Source: Pyrus communis
Taxonomy: Eukaryota; Streptophyta; Magnoliopsida; Rosales; Rosaceae
DNA: 64,000 nucleotides
Reading direction: 5' to 3'
Assembly: GCF_963583255.1 (NCBI RefSeq)
Contig: NC_084809.1
Span: forward strand, 4,639,501-4,703,500
The position numbers and the translations under genes are program-made. Below the pieces are notes generated by a model that saw only the letters and a list, made by a program, of their open reading frames with translations, had not been told where the DNA came from and did no database searches. Of this stretch, positions 11,244 to 22,220 are shown piece after piece. Positions within the stretch are counted from its first letter, which is position 1. Every line of letters starts with the position of its first letter.

Positions 11244-12631
11244 AGATTCGTGGTTAGATTTCGAAGGCAACTGATTCCCCTTCTGGTGTTTTGCCAAGTA
11301 CTGGGGCGCCACACGATCAATTTCCAGTGCCTCCCCATTTTGGGGTACTGCCGAGTACTGATGCTTCACATGAGCAACCTTTGTGAAGACATCATCCTGT
11401 TTGTTTGTTTTAACTCATGTATATGCATGTATCTGTAATTTCTCGGAGATATTAATAGATAAGCTTTATTTCATTTAGTGTATTGTGCTAAATACAATAA
11501 AACATATACTTCACTAAGATGTGGTAATTCTGGACCAAATATCAATTTATCTTTACCCTCACGAAGATAAATGATCATTCGTAGTGTCTACATCATTTGA
11601 GTATTCAACTCATAATCTTCAATTCATATGATTCTTTAATACCATAAACATCATGGATAAGATTTGTGTTAGCATATTGTTCGATCTGCAGCTCGAGACA
11701 ATATTCCCCTCAACACTTTATAATCTTTCTTGACTCTTCAGGAGTTCTAATTTAATGTCGTTAACTATTGCGAGAGATTTTAGTATGTTGCAACAATATC
11801 ATAATGATAGTACTCACTAAGGCAATTTATACCATCCATTAGTATTGAGTACATAATTCATGTTTTACCCTTCGGGAGCTTAATTCAAGCACTTTGAATC
11901 ATTCAGTGATTTTCCTTTGGAATTTATACAAAGCAATTTGCTTCCATGTATACTTGAGGGATTTACTTATCGAGATATGATGTGAGCGACTCACAACCCT
12001 TCGTATATAATTCTCCATTCATATGAACTCGTTTACAAGAGTATAATTTTAGGTTTCAATTAGTAACCTTGTGTCATATCATGCGAGTGTATTTCACTGT
12101 ATTACAAAGGTCCATTTTTCCACGTTCTTACAAAATTGTAATGGAATTGTCTTTCTCCATTTTTGGCCAATAATTTTTGTTGACGAAAATGAACAGGACT
12201 CAATATCAACACAGCTCATTGATGAATTTAGTAGCTACTTGTAAAAACCAAAATTACCATTGGTTATCATCAATCCGTGATCCCATATTCTCATATGCAT
12301 GTGCATGCATAAAAACTTTTCATTTCTTTTGGATATCCATTGCCTCTTCAAGCACGTTATATTATCTCTTCCAGGATAATCGTAATTTAGAGAATATGGA
12401 TCATAACCTCTTCTTGAGCATTATAGAGCTTGGATTTTAATCTCCACTTTCAGGAGTTAAGTCAGTGGAACCTCTATGTTTACCATGCTTCATACATGAG
12501 GCATCAACATTTCCATGTCTGCAGATTATTCTCTCTGGGACGTATATCTATGCGGCGACTGTCATGCTTCTGGCATGCAACAGTTATGCTTCAAGAATGC
12601 AATAGTTCAGTAGTGTCATATTCTTCTTCTT

Positions 12632-13395
12632 TCAAATGACTAAACCTTTTGAGTCTGAAGGTCTGCCACGCTTCAGGCGTGCAACAGATAAATCATTTGC
12701 TGCCTCACTATATTGTCCAACGAGGACATCAATTCTTATAGGCACATTTGCAGCAAGTATATGTGATTTCATCACTTTTGTTGCATCATTAAATGCATCT
12801 GGCATTTGATTGATACATCGTTGCATCATTCAATTATTCTTACTTCATTTTCATGTTGATTACTTCGTGAATCAAAATAACACAAATTCTCTTCGTTATT
12901 TTGGAACAGTTTTTTCTCATTATTCTTCTGGAACGATATTTTCTCCCCCTAACGGTGGGAAAATTGTCTTACCAAAATGACAGTCTGCAAACCACACAGT
13001 AAATATATCCCTAGTCAAGAGTTCCAAATATTGAATGATAAATGGTGTTCAACATCAATGCCCAATCGGCGATGATGCATCATTTCAGCACGTTGTGGCA
13101 GTGCAATAAGCATATAGATAACACATCCAAAAACTCGTAAATGTATAATGTTTGGCTTGTGCCCAAACATGAGTTATACTAAGAAGTATTGATGGTTGGC
13201 AACAGGTCTCAACCGAACTAATAATGCATTATGTAAAATAGCATGTACCCATGTAAAAACTGGCAATTTTGTTTTCGTGAGCAGAGCGCGGTTAATCAAT
13301 TTCATTTGTTTAATAAATGCTTCTGCTAAACCATTTTGAGTATGGACATGAGGAACTTCTGGTCGTTATTTAATAGTCTATAGACTGAGACTCTT
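12632..13395 (-). pseudogene. Copia-A integrase and connection region, broken
   Basis: Read on the minus strand, VPHVHTQNGLAEAFIKQM and LPVFTWVHAILHNALLVRLR are typical of the C-terminal half of Copia integrase. HKPNIIHLRVFGC follows, and further on a MPDAFNDAT..IPIRIDV block (12632-12829). Several stops and frame changes interrupt it. The order and wording match Copia-B at 44063-44800, so the two elements belong to the same lineage but face opposite ways. Confidence 0.7.
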
Positions 13396-13399
13396 ATGG

Positions 13400-14885
13400 C
13401 CTTTATTACGGTTAAGTTAAGGCACTATGACACTTCAAACTTCTGTACTCATCAAGGAACTTTATGTCCTAATCTTGAGGATCAAGGGATTTCATGCTCG
13501 ATTTTTTTGTATGATGGAACTTCGGGTCCAATCATTTTATAAGATGAGGATCAAGAAATTGCAAGTTCTGATCTGATCAAGGAATTTCAGGTTTTGTATA
13601 TACTCATCGTAACAAAAGATAAATACAATACGTAAATTAAAGAAATAGGTGGTAATTTCAGCCGTAGTAAATAAATTGCATTTAAGTAAATAAAGCTTAT
13701 GACAATGTATTTAATTCAGCACCATTCACATAAATCAAAACTTAAAGTAATAGGCGGTAAAACCGTCAATGTTAAATAAATTGCTTTAAAGTAAATAAAA
13801 TTTGTAAAAGAATTTTAAGCCAACACCATTCACATAAATAAAAAGTATCATACCCTTTTTTTATTTTTTTATGTCGGCACCCTTTCAAACCTTTTCTTCC
13901 TTTTTATTTATTATTTCCTTGGTGCTGATGCATCATGTTCCCTCTTCCTTTTTTTTATTTTTTTTATTTTTTTATTTATTTTTAATTATTTATTTTCTTT
14001 GTTATATTTTCAAAAGGTCCCATTGCTTTTGCCTTATCCTTCAGCTCCTCCACATAATACTTCTTCCTCTGCTTAGAAAGTTGAGCACTTTCTTTGTTTC
14101 TCATCAGTCTCGCCTTCCTCGTTCAGTGGTGTCCTTAGAGGACATATCAGCAATAAAAGGAGCAACAATAGGTGCATCGCCCAACCTTCTTTTGTTTCAT
14201 ACCCTTTATTTTTATTATTGTTTCACAGTTCGAAGTCATTTTAGTTACCCAGGAAATAATAGTAACAATAAGTTCCAATTGGTGTTCCTCCTCCGATGAG
14301 TTTCGAAAACGTCGAAACGGTTCCCATAAGTTTTGGAGTTAATAGCGTCTGCAACTTTGAGAATATCAAACCGTTAGATTTAGTTCAAATTTTAGTATGA
14401 TATGGATAAGAGGATACCGAACAACTTTTGTGAAGAAACAATTTCGATCTGAGTTACCGAAATGGAGTTTTGGTACTCATAAGATGCCTGTTCAATTTTC
14501 TGCGGAAATTGGAAACTAGTTTGGTATTTCAGGCATCTGTGATGATTGCACCGTTGGAATTTTCTGAAAATTTGATATGTTGTAGGTACTAGGCAGATGA
14601 ACAACTTTGAAGAAGAAAGTATTTCAATCCGATCTCTGCAAGTTGGAGTTCTGACGCTGTTTACATGGCTGTCAAATTCTCTACGAATTTTGAATTTGTA
14701 CTCTTTTGCTTCTGCAAAGGATGATATACAATCATACCACAACATATATATATTTGCTTCAGGAAAATCAGTAGTACAAAGATTTTAAGATGAAATGAAA
14801 AGATTTTCTTATTTGTGAGATTCCAGGTGACAGAGGTGAACATGATTTGTGACGTTGTGCTTTCCACTGACACGAGAGCTTCTCA
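13400..14885. other. Copia-A 5' interior, no readable gene
   Basis: This should hold gag, protease and the N-terminal part of integrase of Copia-A. I find no conserved motif. It contains a T-rich stretch (13930-14000) and a short direct repeat of TTCACATAAAT-type sequence near 13735 and 13830. Confidence 0.4.
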
Positions 14886-15190
14886 TGTTGTAAAATCGAT
14901 GGTGTGTGCAGTGGAATAAATGAAACAAGGCACAAAATTTACGAGATTCTTCTACAGTCAGTGTGACTGGAGTACGTCCTTCGGGCAGCAGTGATGCTTT
15001 CATTATAATTTAGAATAATAGAAGTACAAAAATAACTCTCTATTATCTCATCTCCTCTTCCTCTCTTTTCTCCCTTCCTCTTACTTCTTCCTTTGATGTT
15101 GTGTGGAATTTGTATTTATATAGAAAATAGGAGTCGTAGGAAGCAAACTTCAACAGACAATGGAGGGGCAACTTACCCATTATTTAGTTG
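14886..15190 (-). repeat. Copia-A 5' LTR, truncated
   Basis: It begins TGTTGTAAAATCGATGGTG and matches the left LTR until ACTTACCCATTATTTAGTTG, where the match stops and AT-repeat sequence follows. The last 20 bp or so of the LTR are missing, so the outer end was lost. Confidence 0.7.
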
Positions 15191-15254
15191 ATATATATAC
15201 GGATCAGGATCTTCCATTGGTCATTGGATATATATATATATATATATATGAATC

Positions 15255-15443
15255 AGGATCCTCTCCTAAGCAAATGGTGAGGATCCTATTGATCAAGCTC
15301 ATCGGGCCATTCAAATTTTATCCAACGACTATAAACATGAGGCTCTTCTAAAAGTTATAATAATTGTAGCCGTTAGATAAAATTTGAACGGCTCGATGAG
15401 TCTGGTCAGGAGGATCCTCACCATTTGCTTAAGAGAGGATCCT
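15255..15443. mobile_element. MITE with long inverted repeats ending in AGGATCCTCTC
   Basis: The left arm begins AGGATCCTCTCCTAAGCAAA and the right arm is its near-perfect inverse, closing TTTGCTTAAGAGAGGATCCT. The complementarity extends inward through TGGTGAGGATCCT, CTCATCGGGCCATTCAAATT and TTATCCAACG, so almost the whole element is a foldback. No clear TSD; the outer left side is an AT microsatellite. Confidence 0.75.
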
Positions 15444-15969
15444 TATCCTATATATACCTACTAAATATATATACACGCACACAGGGGTAGATTTACATTG
15501 AGAGTTCGGAAACAATATATGTGAAGGTTTTTTGAGGACTCTCTGGATGTTTGGTATGGTTTTTTTTTTTTTTTGTGCCTACTAAGTGGTTGATAGAATG
15601 TCAGCTAGGCATTTCCCAACAGGTTGTGTCGAAAGCACTCAACAAATTCTCTCGATATTACTCATCAGATTGCTTCAGCATATATCGGTATCTGTTGATA
15701 TGTGCAACATGATTTGGCCGACACAATAAGCCTATAAATTATTTGACGAAATGCCTGAGTGAATAAACTAAAAAAAAAAAATTGCGCACTTCACGCTCTG
15801 TTTCTATTTAAAAACTTGTACTTTAACACTAAAACCTTCCAAAATTTGAATCCTAAATTCGTCGGTACACACGCATACTATTATTTAGAGAATATATATT
15901 ACAACAACAAGAAGTAAAAAGAGGAGCCACATCACTTTTTGAGGAGGAATCCTCCACAATATTCAAGGG

Positions 15970-16161
15970 ACAAGAATTGTCAGCTCTCTCGTGCCCTCTT
16001 GTTTTGTGTGGTCACGTTTAAGTCACGTCAACATTTTATATTGTTTTTCTTTAATAGAGATAATAGGACAAAAATAAATAGTAATATAAAATGTTGACGT
16101 GACTTAACCGTGACCACACAAACAGGAAGACACCGGAAGTGGGAGGGCAGACAATCTTTGT
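15970..16161. mobile_element. MITE with long imperfect inverted repeats (ACAAGAATTGTC ends)
   Basis: The two arms pair: GTGTGGTCACGTTTAAGTCA followed by CGTCAACATTTTATATT on the left, and AATATAAAATGTTGACGTGA followed by CTTAACCGTGACCACAC on the right. The termini are ACAAGAATTGTC and GACAATCTTTGT. Non-coding; TSD not resolved. Confidence 0.65.
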
Positions 16162-16410
16162 CCATCTTCAAGATGCCAAATCTGTGATTTCAAAAACATT
16201 ATATTTACCATAAATGGGTTTTTTTTCGTACTAGGTTTTTTTTTTTTTTTTTTCATACTCATCTATGTCTATTACTTTGCTTGTTCTCTTTTCTTATAAA
16301 AATATTACTCTTATCATATTTTTATTAATTGTACCACTTTTCTAATAAAAATGAGATCGACTTGTATTGATGATCCTATCTCTATTAAAAATAATAATAC
16401 ACTTATAAAA

Positions 16411-16645
16411 AAATGTAATACTTGTAGCGTTACTCATTTCACATTTGTCAGATTACTCGTTAATATATCTAGTAACTACAGTACTACGCATGTCAAAAAA
16501 GCGAAGGAACTGGACTGTAAACAATAAAAATGTAATACTTGTAGTGTTACTCGTTTCATATTTGTCAGATCACTCATTAATTATATGTAGTAACTACAAT
16601 CTACTACGCACATCAAAAAAGCAAAGGAACCGGGCTATAAACAAT
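16411..16645. repeat. Tandem duplication, period about 118 bp, two units
   Basis: AATGTAATACTTGTAGCGTT at 16411 recurs at 16529, and each unit continues through a TTTGTCAGAT..ACTC block to ACGCA..TCAAAAAAGC.AAGGAAC. Units differ at several positions. No coding potential is evident; 16165-17430 otherwise holds nothing I recognise. Confidence 0.6.
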
Positions 16646-17429
16646 GGAACACATATGTGAACATATAATTCATATAAAAATTGGAACATAGATGTGAACA
16701 TTTTCCATCAATAGGAATATAACTGTATGTCGGTTTAAAACAATTTGAGATTGTATTGGGTTTGGCTCGTGTTTGATTTGTCACACCTTGGCTCATGATG
16801 ATCGGTTTTATAAGAAACAAGCCATACTTGAACATTGGTATGTTTGAATCATAGTAGCTTGTATTTGTTATGAGATAACCTGAATTGGGTTCTATTCAAG
16901 AAGTTTATCCATCCACACCACACATTAATGATAGTCTGATTGCCTTTCATATACAGCTTTGGTATCACATGATGCAACAACGTACTTTTAACCCTCATGT
17001 CAAACGGCACGCCAAATCAAAGTTAGTGGCCCTAAAGAGTGCATCTGTGGGAGCTAGAAGTTAGATGAGCCAGTTAGGTGTTTTAAATCTTTGATCACTT
17101 TCCACTTGACCAACCCCTTGGGGTTATCATATTCAAAATTTTACTATTAAACAATTATGTTTACTTTTTTTCCTTAAATTAGATTTGACTATATTCAGTT
17201 CTGTTTGTTTATAATGTGGAGATCCATGTCATGTCCCCTCATATTCTTGTGTTTTTAAAGAAACTACAGGTATGATGACTTGGCCTCCTACCTGGTTTCC
17301 AATCATCAAAAGTAAACACGTTTCTATGACTATCTTAAAGTGTATGTTCGGAAATTTTGTGTTATAGTAGTTGTGTACTATTTATTATTTTATTAAAATG
17401 CGTTGTCCTTTTTTTTATATTTTTTTGTC

Positions 17430-18205
17430 AAAGGTAATTTCATTACCGTTAAACAACAAACTTAATTACATAAGGAGGCCCAAATATACAAGATAAGCAC
17501 ACAACAAAATAGGACCCCAAAAGTAACCCAAAAAGAGCCCAAACCGAGTGTTGAGACCAAAACAGAGAAACCACACACACTCCGTAGAAGCCTGCCACCA
17601 GCTGCGCAACGGAACGCCGCAATCCACGACTTCAACTCCCGCCTGAAATCAAGCCGAGCAAAGCCCCATCAGTGGAAGAACAGAAGACTCGATCATCCTC
17701 CAAAGAGCACTCTAGAAATTGCAGCCGCCAATCAAAGACCCAAACAATGGAAGCTAGTGGGAAGAAGCAACCCACAAGCAACAGTGCTAACTTAGGCACA
17801 CAGATGGAAGGAGGTGGTGCAAACACCCGAGCCGGAGCTCTACGCACTCTCCAAGAGTGAGGTGGAAGAGAATCGGGAAGAGGGATGGACAACAGAGAGG
17901 GGAAGGAAAGGGAAAACGGAAAGGAAATAGGAAAGGGAATGCAACGAAAAGAGGAGAAGCATCAGGGAGGATGGACAACAAAGAGGGAAATGAGGGCTGA
18001 GGACAGAAGAAAGGCAAGAAAGGGTACAGGAAAGGGGCGAGCAGGCCAAAAAGCAAAGGAAGAAGCAGACTGAAAAGAAAGGAAGTAAAAGGAAATAGGA
18101 AGGAGAAGGAAAAGGGGACTGCCACCGACCCAAAGCATAACTAGGGTCGGCGGCTACGAGATCGACGGAATCGGGAAACTCTCACACACCGGTGAGAAGA
18201 ACTTT
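17430..18205 (-). mobile_element. LINE-like or other non-LTR retroelement relic
   Basis: On the minus strand the segment ends GGTAATGAAATTACCTTTGA followed by an A-rich tail (plus-strand T-run near 17408-17428). It starts with a GC-rich part and a strongly CT-rich tract (minus strand, 17880-18115). Composition and tail fit a short non-LTR retroelement. There is no reverse transcriptase, and the long frames in the purine-rich tract on both strands are low complexity. TSDs not found. Confidence 0.35.
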
Positions 18206-18229
18206 CACGAAGGAAATGGCTCAAAACAG

Positions 18230-18436
18230 CTTAAGCTTGGTATCAAGCTTGAGTTTATAGGCTAACTCAAGCTCAGCTCGATTCAGAAGAAAGTGAAGCC
18301 TGGCTTGAGCATAAAAAAAGTTTAAATAAACCAAGTTTGGTAGTACTATTATGGAACAATTTACCAAGGCATTAACAAAAACTAAATTGCATTGCAGACA
18401 TGTAAAATACCTGAGGAAATGTGACCCGTGAAGAAT
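18230..18436 (-). pseudogene. psiA: intron 5 and exon 5 scrap of an ankyrin-PGG gene
   Basis: The block from AAGCTTGAGTTTATAG through GCATTAACAAAAACTAAA to AATACCTGAGGAAATGTGAC matches G3 intron 5 and its exon 5 donor (50670-50935). Exon 5 is then interrupted by an LTR (18437-18814). Strand and order agree with the PGG relic at 8860-9403 being the 3' part of the same gene copy. Confidence 0.55.
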
Positions 18437-19250
18437 CAAGGAGTCTCGGGGAGATGAGGGATATATCACTTGAAAATCACTCAACTAGGAGTAATAGATT
18501 CGCTCAATGTCATTAATCATGGATTCACTCATATGATCAAGCTAAACGCTTGATTTTAGAAGGAAGAGACACTCATTCACTTCAATTGCACACAGTAAAT
18601 ACATTTTTCAATTCATTTAAGTCTGTCCAAACTTACATATAAAGCCCTTTAAATAGGAAGATATATTTCATTGATATAAGAGATAATTAAATCTAAAGAA
18701 AACATAATACAGTTACAATGCAACCTAATAAAAACCATGACTTTGATAAATGAGAAGCCACCGATATCCATATTTAATATAGGGACCATACTTATATTGT
18801 AATGTACTGCATCATATTCATCTTCTTGAAAAACTCTTCCTCAAGTTTTATTTGAGTAAACTTCAAGCCAAATTGCGAAGTGTAGCAACTATTCTTTCTT
18901 GCAATGCTTTGTTTTCTTCTTCGAACTTACAAACAAATTTGTTGCATAGAATGTACGGAAGTTGGCAATCTCTTGAACTCAAACTATATTATTAGGATAC
19001 CCAAAGAGTGCAATTAAAATTTAAAACACTTAATAATTCATTTCTTTCACTCAACCTCTTGTTGATGGTAGTATGTATAAAATCCCACCAGACTGTATCA
19101 TGGAATTGAAACTAAGCAAAAGTTTGTGCTACCTTTGTCCATACGTTGGTGATGATTTGTTGTCTTGTGTCCAAATTTGAATGCCATCTCCAAATTGTGA
19201 CCATCATGACCTTCATAGATGGACTCCTACCGCATTTTTTTGTTTGAATA
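18437..19250 (-). mobile_element. Gypsy-type LTR with adjoining 3' internal relic
   Basis: The LTR part (about 18437-18814) ends, read on the minus strand, with TGATGCAGTACATT. The internal sequence just outside reads AAACTTGAGGAAGAGTTTTT, the tail typical of many plant Gypsy elements just before the 3' LTR. The LTR matches the solo LTR at 39481-39811. Only one LTR and a few hundred bases of interior remain, without motifs. Confidence 0.5.
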
Positions 19251-19254
19251 TTTA

Positions 19255-19525
19255 CATACTTAAAAGGAAGCGTTGCAATCCTAATTAGGTTAGGAAGATG
19301 ATTGTCTAAATCCTATTGAGACTCTATTATATTTTTTAGAATGTGTCCTATTTTAGTTGTATTACCTAAAGGGTAAGGGATTTACCTTCTCTCCTACTAT
19401 AAATAAAGACACAATGAGGTTAGATAACGCATACCTCAGAACCAAATCTCTCTCTCTTTCTATGTGCATCACACCTCTCTCTTCTCTATAATTCTTCAGT
19501 TAAATAGGCTTACAACAATATATTA
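19255..19525. repeat. Probable solo LTR or LTR fragment
   Basis: It contains CTACTATAAATAAAGACACA (TATA region) followed by TCTCTCTC-rich sequence and TCAGTTAAATAGGCTTACAA. This is the same order as in the Copia-B LTRs (TATAAATAAAGGC.., TCTCTCTATATTTT, AGTTAAATATAGGCCACAA). Exact ends were not resolved. From 19530 to 20188 nothing is seen except the likely 3' untranslated region of G2. Confidence 0.4.
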
Positions 19526-20188
19526 ATTGTCTATATAAGGGTGGCAGACCTCTGCTATCACAAAAAGATAACGCTCACCGATTGACCAAGACCCATTTTC
19601 AGTTGAGCATTGTGAATCTGACATAAAGGAGGACAACTTTGAAGATCATATATGGTTTCTTCTCATATATGATTTCTTCATCGGCTTCTACAAGTTATAT
19701 TATTCTCACAAACACCACACCAAAACAAGATTTCTTCTCGCTCAAAAAGTCCCAAGAGCATTTAGTACTGAACTAGATTGGTATATTTCATCGTTGCTAG
19801 CCTGCATGAAATAATGCAATGTCTGAGTGTTTTTCAGTCACGACCTTTGCAAAACAGATGCTTTGATGCAAACAGTTTATAAACAGGGACTCCCTTTGCA
19901 CCATCATCCAATTCATCCCTAAAAATTCTACAAAGGATTTTTCAACAATGTTCTTATCGTATTTTCTTTTCATATATGGGTAGGATTTGCCCATAAACAA
20001 AAACTGAATTTCATGCCAATACGGAGATTGAAGTTGGAGTTTATTACCAAATCCGGAACGCGTACATTAATTATACATTCTTTAGGCCCAAAAACAGAAA
20101 GAGCGTACATAAACCATTTATCATTATTCTTTAAACAAATCCTTAAAACTTCCTCAAAAGTGACCAAAACAAATATCAAACAAAATGA

Positions 20189-22187
20189 CTAAAACAGTCT
20201 AAGAGAGCTGAAAGGCCAAGGTTTGCCTTTTTCGTTGGCCACAAATATTCCAGCTCCGTAAGTAGAAATGAAGATCTCAACAAGGTGGGAAAATTGCATC
20301 CATACGAAGGAGACAATCGGAACACTAGCAAGTAAAATGATCGGAACCACTATCCACTCTTTTGCTTCCAGCATAAGAAAAAGGGTAGAAGAAAACGCAA
20401 TCACCATGGTAACCATAGAGGAGAAGAGAGTGAAAAGTCCTATAACCATCTTTGTTGGCAATGATTTAAGAAAATCATCTTCATCATAACGTGAGTTGAG
20501 GATCCCTAAGAATGTTACCACCGAAGTTGTGGAAGAAAAAAGTGAAAAGACATCAGCAACTATAAAGACCATAAAGATCCTTTTATTTAAGAACACGGGA
20601 TAGCCTGCCTTGGTTCCACCAGGAACTGAGAATACTGCAATAAACATGATTGTAACAATAAGAGCACCTACAACCGTACAAGAAGTTGCTGTTGCTTTCA
20701 TTGATCTTTCACCTTCGTTTGCCAATTCCTTGTGGTTCTTAGTAAATAGATCACGGGCAGTCATGACATCTGTATAGTTTACAACTTCAAGAAACTTGGC
20801 AGGCACAATTTTCTCCACCTCCTGCATTTCAGTGAATAGAAGAAACTCAAATTTCGTTATTTAATTTATTTTCTTCAAAGATACTTATCCCAAATAACCT
20901 AGCACTCTGAGTTCGTAACAGTAATCAAATTTTCATTCTTGTGATTTCATTTTTATTTTGGTTGTTTTTGTAAACATAACTGTGAGGATCAAACTATCAA
21001 TGACTTGTCAAGCAATTACTTTATTCTCGAGTAACTTATTATTTGAATGACTTGATTGTCGAAGTGATCTTATGGCCCAATATGGTTAGAATAATAAAGT
21101 CTTAACCTCTTATTAACGCCACTTAGTACTACGATCTAGTGATATTCCTTTTCACTTGTAAGTGAGAGGTCTTAGGTTCGATTCTCGCCAATGGCGAATT
21201 TGAACCACATTATTACTAGCATATTGTGAGACTAAGCCCACATCCTCTTCCTTAGTGTAGATACATTGTTTGTTCAAATAAAAAAAAAAAAAAAAAAAAA
21301 AAACCTAAACCTCTGATTAAGCTATTACCTGGTCCCGGCTTAATTGAGAGATATCCTAATAGAGGTAATGTTTAACTAGAATACTCCAATATTGGTTTTA
21401 ATGAGGCCACGTTTTAGTAGTCACTCAAGTCCTTTTTTATATAAAGATAGGGGTGTGTGGATAGCACACCCCTAAAGATATTGGTGGTGGTTGTGGACTT
21501 GTGGTGGTGGTCAAATATTGCATCAATCATAATTAGATATTAAACTCGTTATCTATGAGAGTCGAACTTAAAATTTGATTAATAGTATAGTGAAATTGAA
21601 ATTGTTGATTAGAAAACAATATATATATATATAGGAAGAAATTCTAACCTTGAACCATTGTAACTCTCTCTGCATCTGCAATGCTGCACATTGGATATGT
21701 TTAAGCTGTGCAGGTGGGGATAACCTTGCTGCTGAATGTAGCAAAGTATTGTTGAACTTATCTACTCTGGATTCAGCACGAACATTCATGATTCGGATAA
21801 ATTCATGGAAAAAGTTATAGACTTTTTCTTGACGGCATTCAATGGAAAACTGAAACATGCTCTTTGCATTTTCGTCATGTATCCCTAAAGCTAGGATATT
21901 TGCAGTAAACAGCTGACGGAGAAACTCATCATTCCCATGTTCAACAGCTTTGAAGAGTGCTGTTTGTACGGAACTTCCTTGCATTTGTTTAAGGCTTAAA
22001 CCTTCTGTCATTTTGCACATGCCTTGTAAAACTTCAAGAGATTGAACATGGATCTGTTTCAATTTGTATATGTGATCGATTCCTAGGTTGACATAGAAAA
22101 ATTATTAATCATTAAATTTCAAAAAGTACGACCAAAAGTGAAAGAACAGAATAACGGAGTGTTGACATGAAGTATTACCTAAATTTG

Positions 22188-22220
<33 letters not shown>

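Larger units (their letters stand above)
9774..15190 (-). mobile_element. Copia-A: decayed Ty1/Copia element
   Basis: Two related LTRs (9774-10099 and 14886 to about 15190) bound an interior with integrase relics on the minus strand. The left LTR is the 3' LTR: it is followed inward by a polypurine tract (minus strand CCAAGGGGGAA, plus 10100-10110). The right LTR is cut at about 15190, next to an AT microsatellite and a MITE, so no TSD could be checked. The sequence beside the right LTR is not the standard TGGTATCAGAGC primer site. All frames are broken; reverse transcriptase was not recognised. Between 10100 and 12630 only the coiled-coil frame at 10836 stands out. Confidence 0.7.

Noticed and set aside
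17787..18133. Several overlapping long frames on both strands
   Set aside because: They lie in a purine/pyrimidine-biased tract that has few stop codons in any frame. Composition explains them.
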